Positions 1-4,949 of a stretch of DNA of 5,608 nucleotides are shown here, piece after piece; the stretch's first letter is position 1; each line of letters begins with the position of its first letter. The position numbers and the translations under genes are program-made. The notes beneath the pieces were generated by a model. The model saw only the letters and a list, made by a program, of their open reading frames with translations. It did not search any database and was not told the DNA's origin. Location of the stretch: assembly GCA_023417745.1 (NCBI GenBank), contig JAEZEM010000292.1, forward strand, positions 1 through 5,608. Direction: 5' to 3'. The stretch is from Pseudomonadota bacterium. Lineage in GTDB: Bacteria > Desulfobacterota > Desulfovibrionia > Desulfovibrionales > Desulfovibrionaceae.

Positions 1-1241
1 TCTATGCCGTGTGCCTGCTCATTCCCAAGATGTTTTTCGACATCGAGTGCAATCTCTATGTCCTGGACAGCAAGAGCGGGGCGATCCGGCGCTGCGCTTA
101 CAGCTGCGCCGACGCCGACGCCGGGGAGCTGGCCGATCTGCCCTTTGCCCGCAAGACCACCATCCGCGACGACCGGCTTTTCATTCCCATCAAGGGCAAC
201 CACGAGCTGATTTCCCAGCTGCCCTTCACCCCGCGCGAAGACGTCTTCGGCATGTTGGAAATTTATCCGGTCAGCCGGCTTTCCGAGCATGATCGGCTGT
301 TTTTCGAGCGCTACGCCAACCGTTTCGGCTACCAGCTGCACAACCGCATCCTGGCCACCAAGAACAAGGAACATCTCCAGTTCATCCGCAGCCTGGTCAA
401 GGACATCGGCCACAACGTCATTGTCCCCAACATCTATTTCAAGCTCTATTACAAGCGGCTGCGTTCCAAGATTGATCTGCTGAAGTTCTTCGAATGGAAG
501 CTCAAGCAGTTCTTCGAGGGCGAGGCCGAGCCGGCCGCCGCCGCCGCCCTGGAAGAAGATTTGCCGGCCACCCAGGAAAAACTGCTGCGCGATCTGGGCT
601 ACATCCACGAAGGGCTCATGGACCAGTATCGCCAGATACTCACCCATTACGAGCAGACGAGCCTGTTTCTGGAGACGCTGCTGCGGCGTTCGCATTTCGA
701 GGAAGGCCGCTATGTGCTGGAAAAGCGGGCCTGCAACTTCAAGAAGCAGGTCATCGACTTGCAGCTTGAGCGTTACCGGCCGCGTTTCGAGGAGCGCGGC
801 ATCGAGATCGACACGTCCCTTGGCGGCGTGCCGGACCAGGAAATCGAGGTGGTGGTGGATATCGGGCTGGTCAGCCAAGTCTACGCCAATCTTTTTTCCA
901 ACGCGGTCAAGTACACCCGCGAGGTGACGGACCCGTCCACGGGCCAGCGGCGGCGCTTTATTTCCTTTGGCTGGGAGCGCAAGGAGAATTTCTTCGGCCC
1001 GGGCAAGGACGGCATCAAGCTCAACGTCTTCACTTCCGGTCCGGCCATTCCGCCGGAAACCGCCGCCCATCTGTTCGAGGAGGGCGTGCGGGGCGAGAAC
1101 GCCTCGGGCGAGTACGGCACCGGCCATGGCCTGTATTTCATCCGCGAGGTGGTGCGGCTGCACGGCGGCGTGGAAGGCTACGAGGCCACGGCCCTGGGCA
1201 ACAATTTCTTCTTCGTCCTGCCCATGGACCCGCTCGTCTAG
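1..1241 (+). CDS. GAF-type sensor histidine kinase, C-terminal part (5' end outside window)
   Basis: The reading frame is open to the left edge, so the true start lies upstream; residues are numbered here from the GTG at 9. Residues 1-115 look like the second half of a GAF-type sensor domain (the stretch around residue 80, VFGMLEIYPVSRLSEHDRLF). An H-box-like helix follows, with His135 and Pro140 in the usual HxxxxP spacing, then a long helical dimerisation region (about 190-265). The C-terminal ATPase domain has an N-box (NLFSNAVKY, 294-302), an F-box-like HLFEEGVRG (354-362) and a clear G2 box (GTGHGLYF, 371-378). Two positions are unusual: the acidic residue after the phospho-His is Asn136, and the G1-box Asp is replaced by Thr (VFTSGPAIP, 340-348). 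By family it would autophosphorylate on His135 and pass phosphate to a response regulator, but none is visible here. No transmembrane segment lies in the visible part. It ends in an intrinsic terminator. Histidine kinase identity is firm; the signal is unknown. Confidence 0.88.
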   Translation, partial: YAVCLLIPKMFFDIECNLYVLDSKSGAIRRCAYSCADADAGELADLPFARKTTIRDDRLFIPIKGNHELISQLPFTPREDVFGMLEIYPVSRLSEHDRLFFERYANRFGYQLHNRILATKNKEHLQFIRSLVKDIGHNVIVPNIYFKLYYKRLRSKIDLLKFFEWKLKQFFEGEAEPAAAAALEEDLPATQEKLLRDLGYIHEGLMDQYRQILTHYEQTSLFLETLLRRSHFEEGRYVLEKRACNFKKQVIDLQLERYRPRFEERGIEIDTSLGGVPDQEIEVVVDIGLVSQVYANLFSNAVKYTREVTDPSTGQRRRFISFGWERKENFFGPGKDGIKLNVFTSGPAIPPETAAHLFEEGVRGENASGEYGTGHGLYFIREVVRLHGGVEGYEATALGNNFFFVLPMDPLV

Positions 1242-1264
1242 CTGACGCCAGTCGGCTCTTTTTT
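1240..1264 (+). terminator. Intrinsic terminator of the histidine kinase gene
   Basis: AGCTGAC (1240-1246) pairs with GTCGGCT (1251-1257) around the tetraloop GCCA. This gives a 7-bp stem with one G-T wobble, followed by CTTTTTT (1258-1264). The stem starts inside the TAG stop codon (1239-1241). Stem, short loop and T-run fit the standard rho-independent layout on the + strand. Confidence 0.75.
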
Positions 1265-1300
1265 CTCCGCCTTCCCACTTTCTCGCCGCACTCCCGCGTT

Positions 1301-1323
1301 CCCCCCTTTATCCTTTTGGGGGG
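1301..1323. repeat. C6/G6 inverted repeat between convergent genes
   Basis: CCCCCC (1301-1306) and GGGGGG (1318-1323) flank an 11-base AT-rich loop (1307-1317), forming a possible 6-bp GC-only stem. The G-run is also the left end of the GC-rich repeat element. It may add to transcription termination of the minus-strand YgjV gene, but no T-run follows it on either strand, so its role is uncertain. Confidence 0.35.
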
Positions 1324-1366
1324 TCCGGGGGCCTCAGGCCCCCGGCCGCCGGAGGCACTCTTCCTC
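1318..1366. repeat. GC-rich modular intergenic repeat, short form (copy A)
   Basis: This element matches the one at 4859-4940. The left 28 bases (1318-1345) are identical to 4859-4886 and contain the hairpin CCGGGGGCC-TCA-GGCCCCCGG (1325-1345, 9-bp perfect stem). The right part (1346-1366, starting CCGCCGGAGGCA) matches 4921-4940 apart from one inserted C. The 34-base inner hairpin module of the other copy is absent here. The copy lies between two convergent genes and overlaps the 3' end of the YgjV gene. A role as terminator or mRNA 3'-end stabiliser is inferred from the strong hairpin and position. Confidence 0.75.
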
Positions 1367-1870
1367 TTTCTTTTTCATCTTCTCCGCCCGCCACAGCCGC
1401 CACATGGTGTTGCCGTTGACCAGGGCGATGATGGTTTCGAGCAGCGTGCCGCCGATGGAGCCGGTGGCGATGTTGTTGGACAGCCAGCACAGCGTGGCGA
1501 CGAAAAGCAGACCGCGCAGTTTCAGGCCCGAGAGGAAAAACGCCGCCCAGGTGCCGGAGCAGCCGGCGGCGATGGCGAAGACGGCTGTCCAGCCATGGGC
1601 CAGGTAGATGCCGACGAGGATGTTGGCGGCCAGGAAGAAGCCGGCCAGCCAGGGCGAGCGGGTCCTTAGCGAAACGAACATGCGCACGGCGGACAGCGCG
1701 GCGGAAAATGAGGCCGCGTTGTTGCCGAGCATGGCGAAATGCACGGTGTAGGCCAGGCATTCCACGGCAATGAGCGTTTTGAGCTTCCAGTCGATGCGCT
1801 GGATGAAAGCGATGACGCCCAGCACAAAGGCGAGGTAGCCCACGAGCTGGGCCGGGGAAGTGAAATCCAT
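1334..1870 (-). CDS. YgjV-family inner membrane protein
   Basis: This is a 178-residue, very hydrophobic protein with about six to seven predicted membrane helices (roughly residues 6-23, 30-47, 52-66, 74-91, 93-113, 118-133 and 138-152). It resembles the bacterial YgjV inner membrane family: an N-terminal helix followed by short polar motifs, an HFAMLGN motif (44-50), and SNNIATGSIGGTLLE (131-145) near the C-terminus. The biochemical role of that family is not established. I chose the ATG at 1870 because AAGGA sits 6 bases upstream, the protein then begins at the first conserved residues, and longer versions add a low-complexity Arg/Pro-rich extension. The last residues (CLRRPGA) and the TGA stop are encoded inside the GC-rich repeat, so the native C-terminus may have been altered by it. 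The gene converges on the histidine kinase gene and diverges from the TrmB-type regulator. Confidence 0.8.
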   Translation of the reverse strand: MDFTSPAQLVGYLAFVLGVIAFIQRIDWKLKTLIAVECLAYTVHFAMLGNNAASFSAALSAVRMFVSLRTRSPWLAGFFLAANILVGIYLAHGWTAVFAIAAGCSGTWAAFFLSGLKLRGLLFVATLCWLSNNIATGSIGGTLLETIIALVNGNTMWRLWRAEKMKKKEEECLRRPGA

Positions 1871-2119
1871 GAGGCGTCCTTGCGGCTGTCGCGACGTGAC
1901 TGGCGACGGCGTTGAAACACACGGGCGGCGGGAAGAGCGCGCAAGGCGCATCGAACCCGGGCAAGGGCCGGAGGTCCGGTCCGGCCGGCGCGGGGCAGCG
2001 CAAGGGACGGGCAGGGCGAGGCGGCCGACACAACAGTCCGGGTGTCGAGACAGGTCTCTGAGCGTACCGGGCCTTGGCCGCTCTACGCCCGGCCGGCCGG
2101 TCTGGCAAGGTGCGGGGAT
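1871..2119. other. Divergent intergenic region, mostly without a recognisable feature
   Basis: This GC-rich stretch separates the YgjV gene (-) from the TrmB-type gene (+). The reading frames crossing it are rich in Arg, Pro and Gly and resemble no family. The only structures seen are the YgjV ribosome binding site next to 1871 and a short palindrome GAGAC-AG-GTCTC (2047-2058). No convincing -35/-10 pair for the minus-strand gene was found by eye. The + strand promoter and operator elements begin at 2120. Confidence 0.5.
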
Positions 2120-2148
2120 TTGACACCACTGTGCGGTGGTGCTAGTCG
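2120..2148 (+). promoter_or_regulatory. Possible sigma70-type promoter of the TrmB-GNAT pair
   Basis: TTGACA (2120-2125) is a perfect -35 hexamer. A 17-bp spacer leads to TAGTCG (2143-2148), a poor -10 match, which is why confidence is modest. Transcription would start near 2155, giving a short leader before the ATG at 2177. The spacer is filled almost exactly by the upstream palindrome (2124-2141), as expected for a repressor-controlled promoter. Confidence 0.4.
2124..2141. promoter_or_regulatory. Palindromic operator candidate 1 (CACCAC-N6-GTGGTG)
   Basis: CACCAC (2124-2129) and GTGGTG (2136-2141) form a perfect 6+6 inverted repeat with a 6-base spacer TGTGCG. The same arms and the same spacer length recur at 2155-2172 with a different spacer sequence. 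The two sites are 31 bp apart, close to three helical turns. Conserved arms with a free spacer point to a dimeric DNA-binding protein, most simply the adjacent TrmB-type regulator acting on its own promoter. Confidence 0.65.
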
Positions 2149-2150
2149 TC

Positions 2151-2176
2151 ATGTCACCACTTGGAGGTGGTGACAT
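2151..2176. promoter_or_regulatory. Palindromic operator candidate 2 enclosing the ribosome binding site
   Basis: ATGTCACCAC (2151-2160) and GTGGTGACAT (2167-2176) form a perfect 10+10 inverted repeat around TTGGAG (2161-2166), ending directly before the ATG at 2177. Its inner 18 bp repeat the arms and spacing of the site at 2124-2141. The Shine-Dalgarno GGAGG (2163-2167) lies in the loop and first stem base, 9 bases from the ATG. As DNA it is a good operator; as RNA it would be a 10-bp hairpin that could affect translation initiation. The second copy with a different spacer favours the DNA reading. Confidence 0.7.
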
Positions 2177-2983
2177 ATGATCGAAGCTCAGGAACTTGCC
2201 GCTCTCGGTCTGACCAGCTACGAGGCGGCGGCTTATCTGGCGCTTATCGGCCAGGCCGAGCTGACGCCGGCCGAGGCGGCGGCGCGGGGGGCGATTCCGC
2301 GCCAGCGGGTCTACGACGTGTTGGCCGGGCTGGCGGCCAAGGGGCTGTGCCAGAGCCGGGACGGCTCGCCGCGCACCTATGCCGCCGTGGCTCCGGCCGT
2401 GGCCATGGAGCTCTTGGCCGGGGAGCGGGCGGCGGCCCTGGCGCGCCAGAAGCAGGAGGCCGAGGCGGCGGCGGCGCGCCTGACCGAGGCCCTGACGCCG
2501 CTTTTTGCCGGCGGGCGCGGCCGCAGCGACCCCTTGGCCTATGCCGAGGTCCTAAGCGGCCCCACGCGCATTGCTCAACGCGCTCTGGCCCTGGCCCGGG
2601 CGGCCAAGAAGCAGGTGCTGTCTTCCATCACCCGCCCAATGATTCTTTCCAGCGAACAAAACCGTGCCTTCATGGAAGCGCCGCTGGGTCGCGGCCTGGT
2701 TTACCGGGCGCTTTGCGACGGCAGTGTGGCCGAGGATACGGAGCTGTCCAGGCTGTGGCCCGGGCTCTGCGCCAAGGGGTTTGAGCTGCGGGTGGCGGCG
2801 GCGTTGCCGCTCAAAATGCAGTGTTTCGACGACGAGACCACGCTGTTGTCCATGCAGGACCCGGCCGGAGGGCAGCCGAGCTTCACGGCGGTGGTCATCC
2901 GCAACCAGGGCGTGGCCGCCATGCTGCGCCTGGCTTTTGAGCATCTGTGGGCCGAGGCCAAACCTTACGCAGGAGGAGCGTGA
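2177..2983 (+). CDS. TrmB-type HTH transcriptional regulator
   Basis: This 268-residue protein opens with a TrmB-like winged helix-turn-helix (about residues 8-67): the start GLTSYEAAAYLALI (11-24) and a recognition helix region IPRQRVYDVLAGLAAKG (40-56) are typical of the family. An Ala/Glu-rich helix (about 74-108) likely forms a coiled coil for dimerisation. The C-terminal half (about 120-262) resembles the effector/PLD-like domain of TrmB relatives, including a VLSSITRP strand (147-154) and an RGLVYRAL strand (172-179). Archaeal TrmB proteins sense sugars, but the ligand here cannot be inferred. The ATG at 2177 has GGAGG 9 bases upstream and follows the second palindrome directly, so self-regulation is likely. 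The stop codon shares its last base with the start of the GNAT gene, so the two are almost certainly co-transcribed and translationally coupled. Confidence 0.85.
   Translation: MIEAQELAALGLTSYEAAAYLALIGQAELTPAEAAARGAIPRQRVYDVLAGLAAKGLCQSRDGSPRTYAAVAPAVAMELLAGERAAALARQKQEAEAAAARLTEALTPLFAGGRGRSDPLAYAEVLSGPTRIAQRALALARAAKKQVLSSITRPMILSSEQNRAFMEAPLGRGLVYRALCDGSVAEDTELSRLWPGLCAKGFELRVAAALPLKMQCFDDETTLLSMQDPAGGQPSFTAVVIRNQGVAAMLRLAFEHLWAEAKPYAGGA
2971..2978 (+). promoter_or_regulatory. Ribosome binding site of the GNAT gene inside the regulator's 3' end
   Basis: AGGAGGAG lies within the last codons of the upstream gene. It is 4 bases from the ATG at 2983 (6 if the AGGAGG core is used). It supports the ATG at 2983 over the in-frame GTG at 2980 and over a start further upstream at 2947, which would sit deep in the regulator's coding sequence. 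Confidence 0.7.
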
Positions 2984-3531
2984 TGCCAAGCGCCGCTGGC
3001 AGCTCCGGGACGCCTGGAAGCCGGTCGCCGGTAGGAGGACTCGAGATCCGTCGGGGCTACGAGCCCGGGCTTCTTGGCCGGGCGGCCGAGTTGCACGGCC
3101 GCTATTACGCCGAGATCTGGGGATCGGGCGCGCCCTTTGAGTCGCTGGTCGCCCGAGAGTTCGGGGAATTCGTCGAGGGCTACGACGAGGGCGACGATCT
3201 GCTGCTCTCGGCCCGCAAGGACGGGCGGGTGATCGGCATGATCGCCATTTACGGGCGTCGGCGTTTGCCCGAAGGGGCGCAACTGCGGTTTTTCATCGTG
3301 GACCCGGACTGTCACGGCTGCGGAGCCGGCAAGGCGCTATTGGCCGAAGCCTTGTCCTGGTGCAGGCAGCGGGGCTTTTTGAAGGTATTCCTGTGGACCG
3401 TGGACGGGTTGCCCGCCTCGCGCCGATTGTATGAGCGGGCCGGGTTCCTGGTCACCGAGCGGGTGTCCGACGACCGTTACACCGTTGTCCGGGACAATCT
3501 GCGCCTGGAACTCGATCTTTCGGCCAGTTAG
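2983..3531 (+). CDS. GNAT-family N-acetyltransferase
   Basis: This is a 182-residue GNAT-fold protein. After a flexible Gly/Ser/Pro-rich start (residues 1-18), the fold begins at about residue 20. Acetyl-CoA-binding motif A is clear: strand LRFFIVDP (101-108) runs into the pyrophosphate loop HGCGAGKAL (111-119), where His replaces the usual Arg/Gln. Motif B follows with FLWTVDGLPASRRLYERAGF (126-145), ending in the usual Y-x-x-x-G-F. The FLWT...RRLY...AGF layout recalls the acetyltransferase half of bacterial MarR-GNAT fusion proteins; here the HTH partner is a separate TrmB-type protein encoded directly upstream. The ATG overlaps the upstream TGA by one base and has a strong Shine-Dalgarno. 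It should transfer an acetyl group from acetyl-CoA to an amine; the substrate (small molecule, peptide or protein) is unknown. A strong hairpin terminator follows. Confidence 0.87.
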   Translation: MPSAAGSSGTPGSRSPVGGLEIRRGYEPGLLGRAAELHGRYYAEIWGSGAPFESLVAREFGEFVEGYDEGDDLLLSARKDGRVIGMIAIYGRRRLPEGAQLRFFIVDPDCHGCGAGKALLAEALSWCRQRGFLKVFLWTVDGLPASRRLYERAGFLVTERVSDDRYTVVRDNLRLELDLSAS

Positions 3532-3566
3532 TTCTTATTTGGACGGCTGGTGTGAGCCGCCTCCGG

Positions 3567-3619
3567 CCAAACAACGACGTCCCGCCCGGATCGGTTTCCG
3601 GGCGGGACGTCTTGTTTGG
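3567..3619. terminator. Bidirectional terminator between GNAT and HPP genes
   Basis: GACGTCCCGCCCGGA (3576-3590) pairs perfectly with 3597-3611 (15 bp) around the loop TCGGTT. After a small internal loop, CCAAACA (3567-3573) pairs with TGTTTGG (3613-3619) for 7 more bp. T-rich sequence follows the main stem on both strands (CTTGTTT on +, GTTGTTT on -). It lies 35 bp after the GNAT stop and 11 bp before the stop codon of the convergent HPP gene, so it can serve both. Confidence 0.8.
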
Positions 3620-3630
3620 CGCGTGGGGCT

Positions 3631-4167
3631 TTACCACCAATACAGGGGATAGCGCCGTGATGGGGCGGCGTTGACCGCGACCAGGGCCACGGCCAGCATG
3701 ACCAGCGCCCCGGAGAGCACCGGGATGAGCGCATAGAGGTAGCCCAGGGCCAGGAGTTTGGGACCGCCGGTGACGGCAATAAGGGCCGTGGCCCCGCCCG
3801 GGGGGTGCAGCGTGCCGGTGGCGTGCATGAGCGCGATGGCCGCAGCCACGGCCACGGCGCAGGCCAGCCAGTCCGGCGAGGCGATGGCCAGCCGGACCGT
3901 GACCCCGACCAGGGCTGAGAGCACGTGGCCGCCGATGAGATTTCGCGGCTGGGCCAGAGGGCTGGCCGGCGCGCCGTAGAGGAGCACGGCCGAGGCCCCA
4001 AACGAGCCGATAAGCAGCGACAGCCCGGCCGGATCGGCGACGCGCTCGTGGAGCCAGGCCACGGCGGCGATGCCGCCCAGGGCTCCCAGAAACGACCAGA
4101 GGATTTCGGGCGCGCCCACCCGGGGTGGGGAAACGCCCGCGCCGCGCATTTTTTGCAGCAGGCTCAC
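3631..4167 (-). CDS. HPP-family integral membrane protein
   Basis: The HPP family takes its name from the signature His-Pro-Pro, seen here as HPPGGATAL (residues 121-129). The second family hallmark is GASAVLLYGAPASPLAQPRN (57-76), leading into the motif NLIGGH (76-81). The 178-residue protein has about five hydrophobic segments (roughly 23-40, 48-66, 78-95, 100-118 and 131-165) and a short basic N-terminus. A plant member of the family has been linked to nitrite transport into chloroplasts; the bacterial substrate is generally not known. I chose the GTG at 4167: it overlaps the CBS stop codon (GTGA) and has GGAG 8 bases upstream. The GTG at 4176 and the ATG at 4149 are possible alternatives. 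The overlap implies translational coupling with the CBS protein. Confidence 0.85.
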   Translation of the reverse strand: MSLLQKMRGAGVSPPRVGAPEILWSFLGALGGIAAVAWLHERVADPAGLSLLIGSFGASAVLLYGAPASPLAQPRNLIGGHVLSALVGVTVRLAIASPDWLACAVAVAAAIALMHATGTLHPPGGATALIAVTGGPKLLALGYLYALIPVLSGALVMLAVALVAVNAAPSRRYPLYWW

Positions 4168-4775
4168 AGCGGACACTCCAGTCCCCGGCAGGAGCGCACC
4201 ACATCGGCCCGGCTGACGATGCCGTAAAGCACGCCCTTATCCACCACCGGCAGGCGGTTGATGCGCCTTGCAGCCATGAGCCGGGCGGCCTCGGAGCGGG
4301 GGGTGTCCGGCGTGACGGTGACGGCCGGGCTGGTCATGAGCCGGGCTACGGGGGTGCGGCCCAGGGCGGCCTGATCGATTTCGTGGAGACAGGTTTCAGG
4401 GTCGAGGAGCCGAGCGGCCAGGGCGGCCGGGCCGGACTGGAGCGGCAGTCCGAGCAGGCGCAGCACGTCTTTTATGGACAACACGCCGACCACCGCGCCG
4501 CCGTCGACCACGGGCAGCCCGGACACGCCGGCCCGGGCCATGGCCAGGGTGGCGTCGCGGGCCGTGTCGCCGGGCGCGGCCGTGGTTACGTCCGGGGTCA
4601 TGATGGCGGCCACGGGGATGTCCTGGGCCAGTCGGGCGACGGCGTGGGCGTAGGCCAGGCGGTAGAGATCCAGGGCTTGGTCCGGGGCGACGTCGAGATA
4701 GCTGCCGAGCTGGCGCATGGCGGCCAGGACGTCGGCCACGTCCATGGGCAGATCGAGATCGGGCGTGTGGGGCAT
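4164..4775 (-). CDS. Tandem CBS-domain protein, partner of the HPP membrane protein
   Basis: This is a 203-residue soluble protein. An N-terminal helical region (about residues 10-52) precedes two CBS domains that form one Bateman module: CBS1 about 53-108 (VAAIMTPDVTTAAPGDTARD, then LPVVDGGAVVGVLSIKDVL) and CBS2 about 141-195 (VARLMTSPAVTVTPDT, then LPVVDKGVLYGIVSRADVV). Such modules commonly bind AMP, ATP or other adenine nucleotides and control an attached or partner protein. The Shine-Dalgarno GGAGGAA ends 6 bases before the ATG at 4775, making that start much better than the GTG at 4805, which lies next to the A-run of a terminator. The stop codon overlaps the start of the HPP gene. In other bacteria HPP and CBS domains occur in one polypeptide, so this protein is probably the cytoplasmic sensing subunit of the transporter. 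Confidence 0.87.
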   Translation of the reverse strand: MPHTPDLDLPMDVADVLAAMRQLGSYLDVAPDQALDLYRLAYAHAVARLAQDIPVAAIMTPDVTTAAPGDTARDATLAMARAGVSGLPVVDGGAVVGVLSIKDVLRLLGLPLQSGPAALAARLLDPETCLHEIDQAALGRTPVARLMTSPAVTVTPDTPRSEAARLMAARRINRLPVVDKGVLYGIVSRADVVRSCRGLECPL

Positions 4776-4806
4776 GGGGGCTTCCTCCGGCCGCAATCCT
4801 GCCACG

Positions 4807-4844
4807 AAAAAAAAGGCGCGACATGACCTAAGTCAAATCGCGCC
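4807..4844 (-). terminator. Intrinsic terminator upstream of the CBS-HPP operon
   Basis: Read on the minus strand, GGCGCGA (4844-4838) pairs with TCGCGCC (4821-4815), and an inner TGAC-TTAG-GTCA (4835-4824) can extend the fold. A run of eight T follows (4814-4807). This is a canonical rho-independent layout and would end transcripts coming from the M20 gene before the CBS ribosome binding site. Confidence 0.7.
4822..4837 (-). promoter_or_regulatory. Possible Crp/Fnr-family binding site
   Basis: On the minus strand this reads TTTGAC-TTAG-GTCATG. It has one mismatch to TTGAC-N4-GTCAA, a pattern used by several Crp/Fnr-family regulators of anaerobic and nitrogen-oxide metabolism. It is centred about 55 bp upstream of the CBS start codon. 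The site is also the apical part of the terminator hairpin, which alone could explain the symmetry, so confidence is low. Confidence 0.3.
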
Positions 4845-4858
4845 CCTGTCTTCCATGT

Positions 4859-4940
4859 GGGGGGTCCGGGGGCCTCAGGCCCCCGGCGGAGAGGTCCAGG
4901 AGAGGCAGAGCCTCTCCTGGCCGCCGGAGGCATCTTCCTC
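4859..4940. repeat. GC-rich modular intergenic repeat, long form (copy B)
   Basis: The same element as at 1318-1366, but with a 34-base insert (4887-4920). The left hairpin CCGGGGGCC-TCA-GGCCCCCGG occupies 4866-4886. The insert carries a second perfect hairpin, CCAGGAGAGGC (4896-4906) with GCCTCTCCTGG (4910-4920) around loop AGA, 11 bp. CCGGCGG (4883-4889) and CCGCCGG (4921-4927) can also pair around the second hairpin. The element starts just past the stop codon of the M20 gene, like copy A at the 3' end of the YgjV gene, and in the same orientation relative to it. Confidence 0.8.
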
Positions 4941-4949
4941 GTATCCCTC

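Noticed and set aside
1318..1366. GC-rich repeats read as a CRISPR array or insertion sequence ends
   Set aside because: There are only two copies 3.5 kb apart, with internal hairpins, no spacers, no transposase and no target duplications visible.
2047..2058. Palindrome GAGAC-AG-GTCTC in the divergent intergenic region
   Set aside because: Short, single copy, and not placed at a recognisable promoter; likely chance.
1308..2129. 273-residue open frame on - overlapping the YgjV gene
   Set aside because: The translation is Arg/Pro/His-rich with no family resemblance, a typical out-of-frame shadow in GC-rich DNA.
1334..2176. Longer 280-residue version of the YgjV-type protein starting at 2176
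   Set aside because: The extra N-terminal part is low-complexity Arg/Pro/Ser-rich and would run through the operator palindromes. The ATG at 1870 has a good ribosome binding site and starts at family-like sequence.
3452..4204. 250-residue open frame on - overlapping the HPP gene
   Set aside because: Out of frame with the HPP protein, Arg/Gly/Pro-rich, and it runs through the terminator hairpin into the GNAT gene.
4164..4805. GTG start at 4805 for the CBS protein
   Set aside because: It lies right next to the T-run of the upstream terminator and has no convincing ribosome binding site, while the ATG at 4775 has GGAGGAA at ideal spacing.
4125..4826. 233-residue open frame on + opposite the CBS gene
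   Set aside because: Gly/His/Arg-rich composition without recognisable domains. The opposite strand encodes two clear CBS domains.
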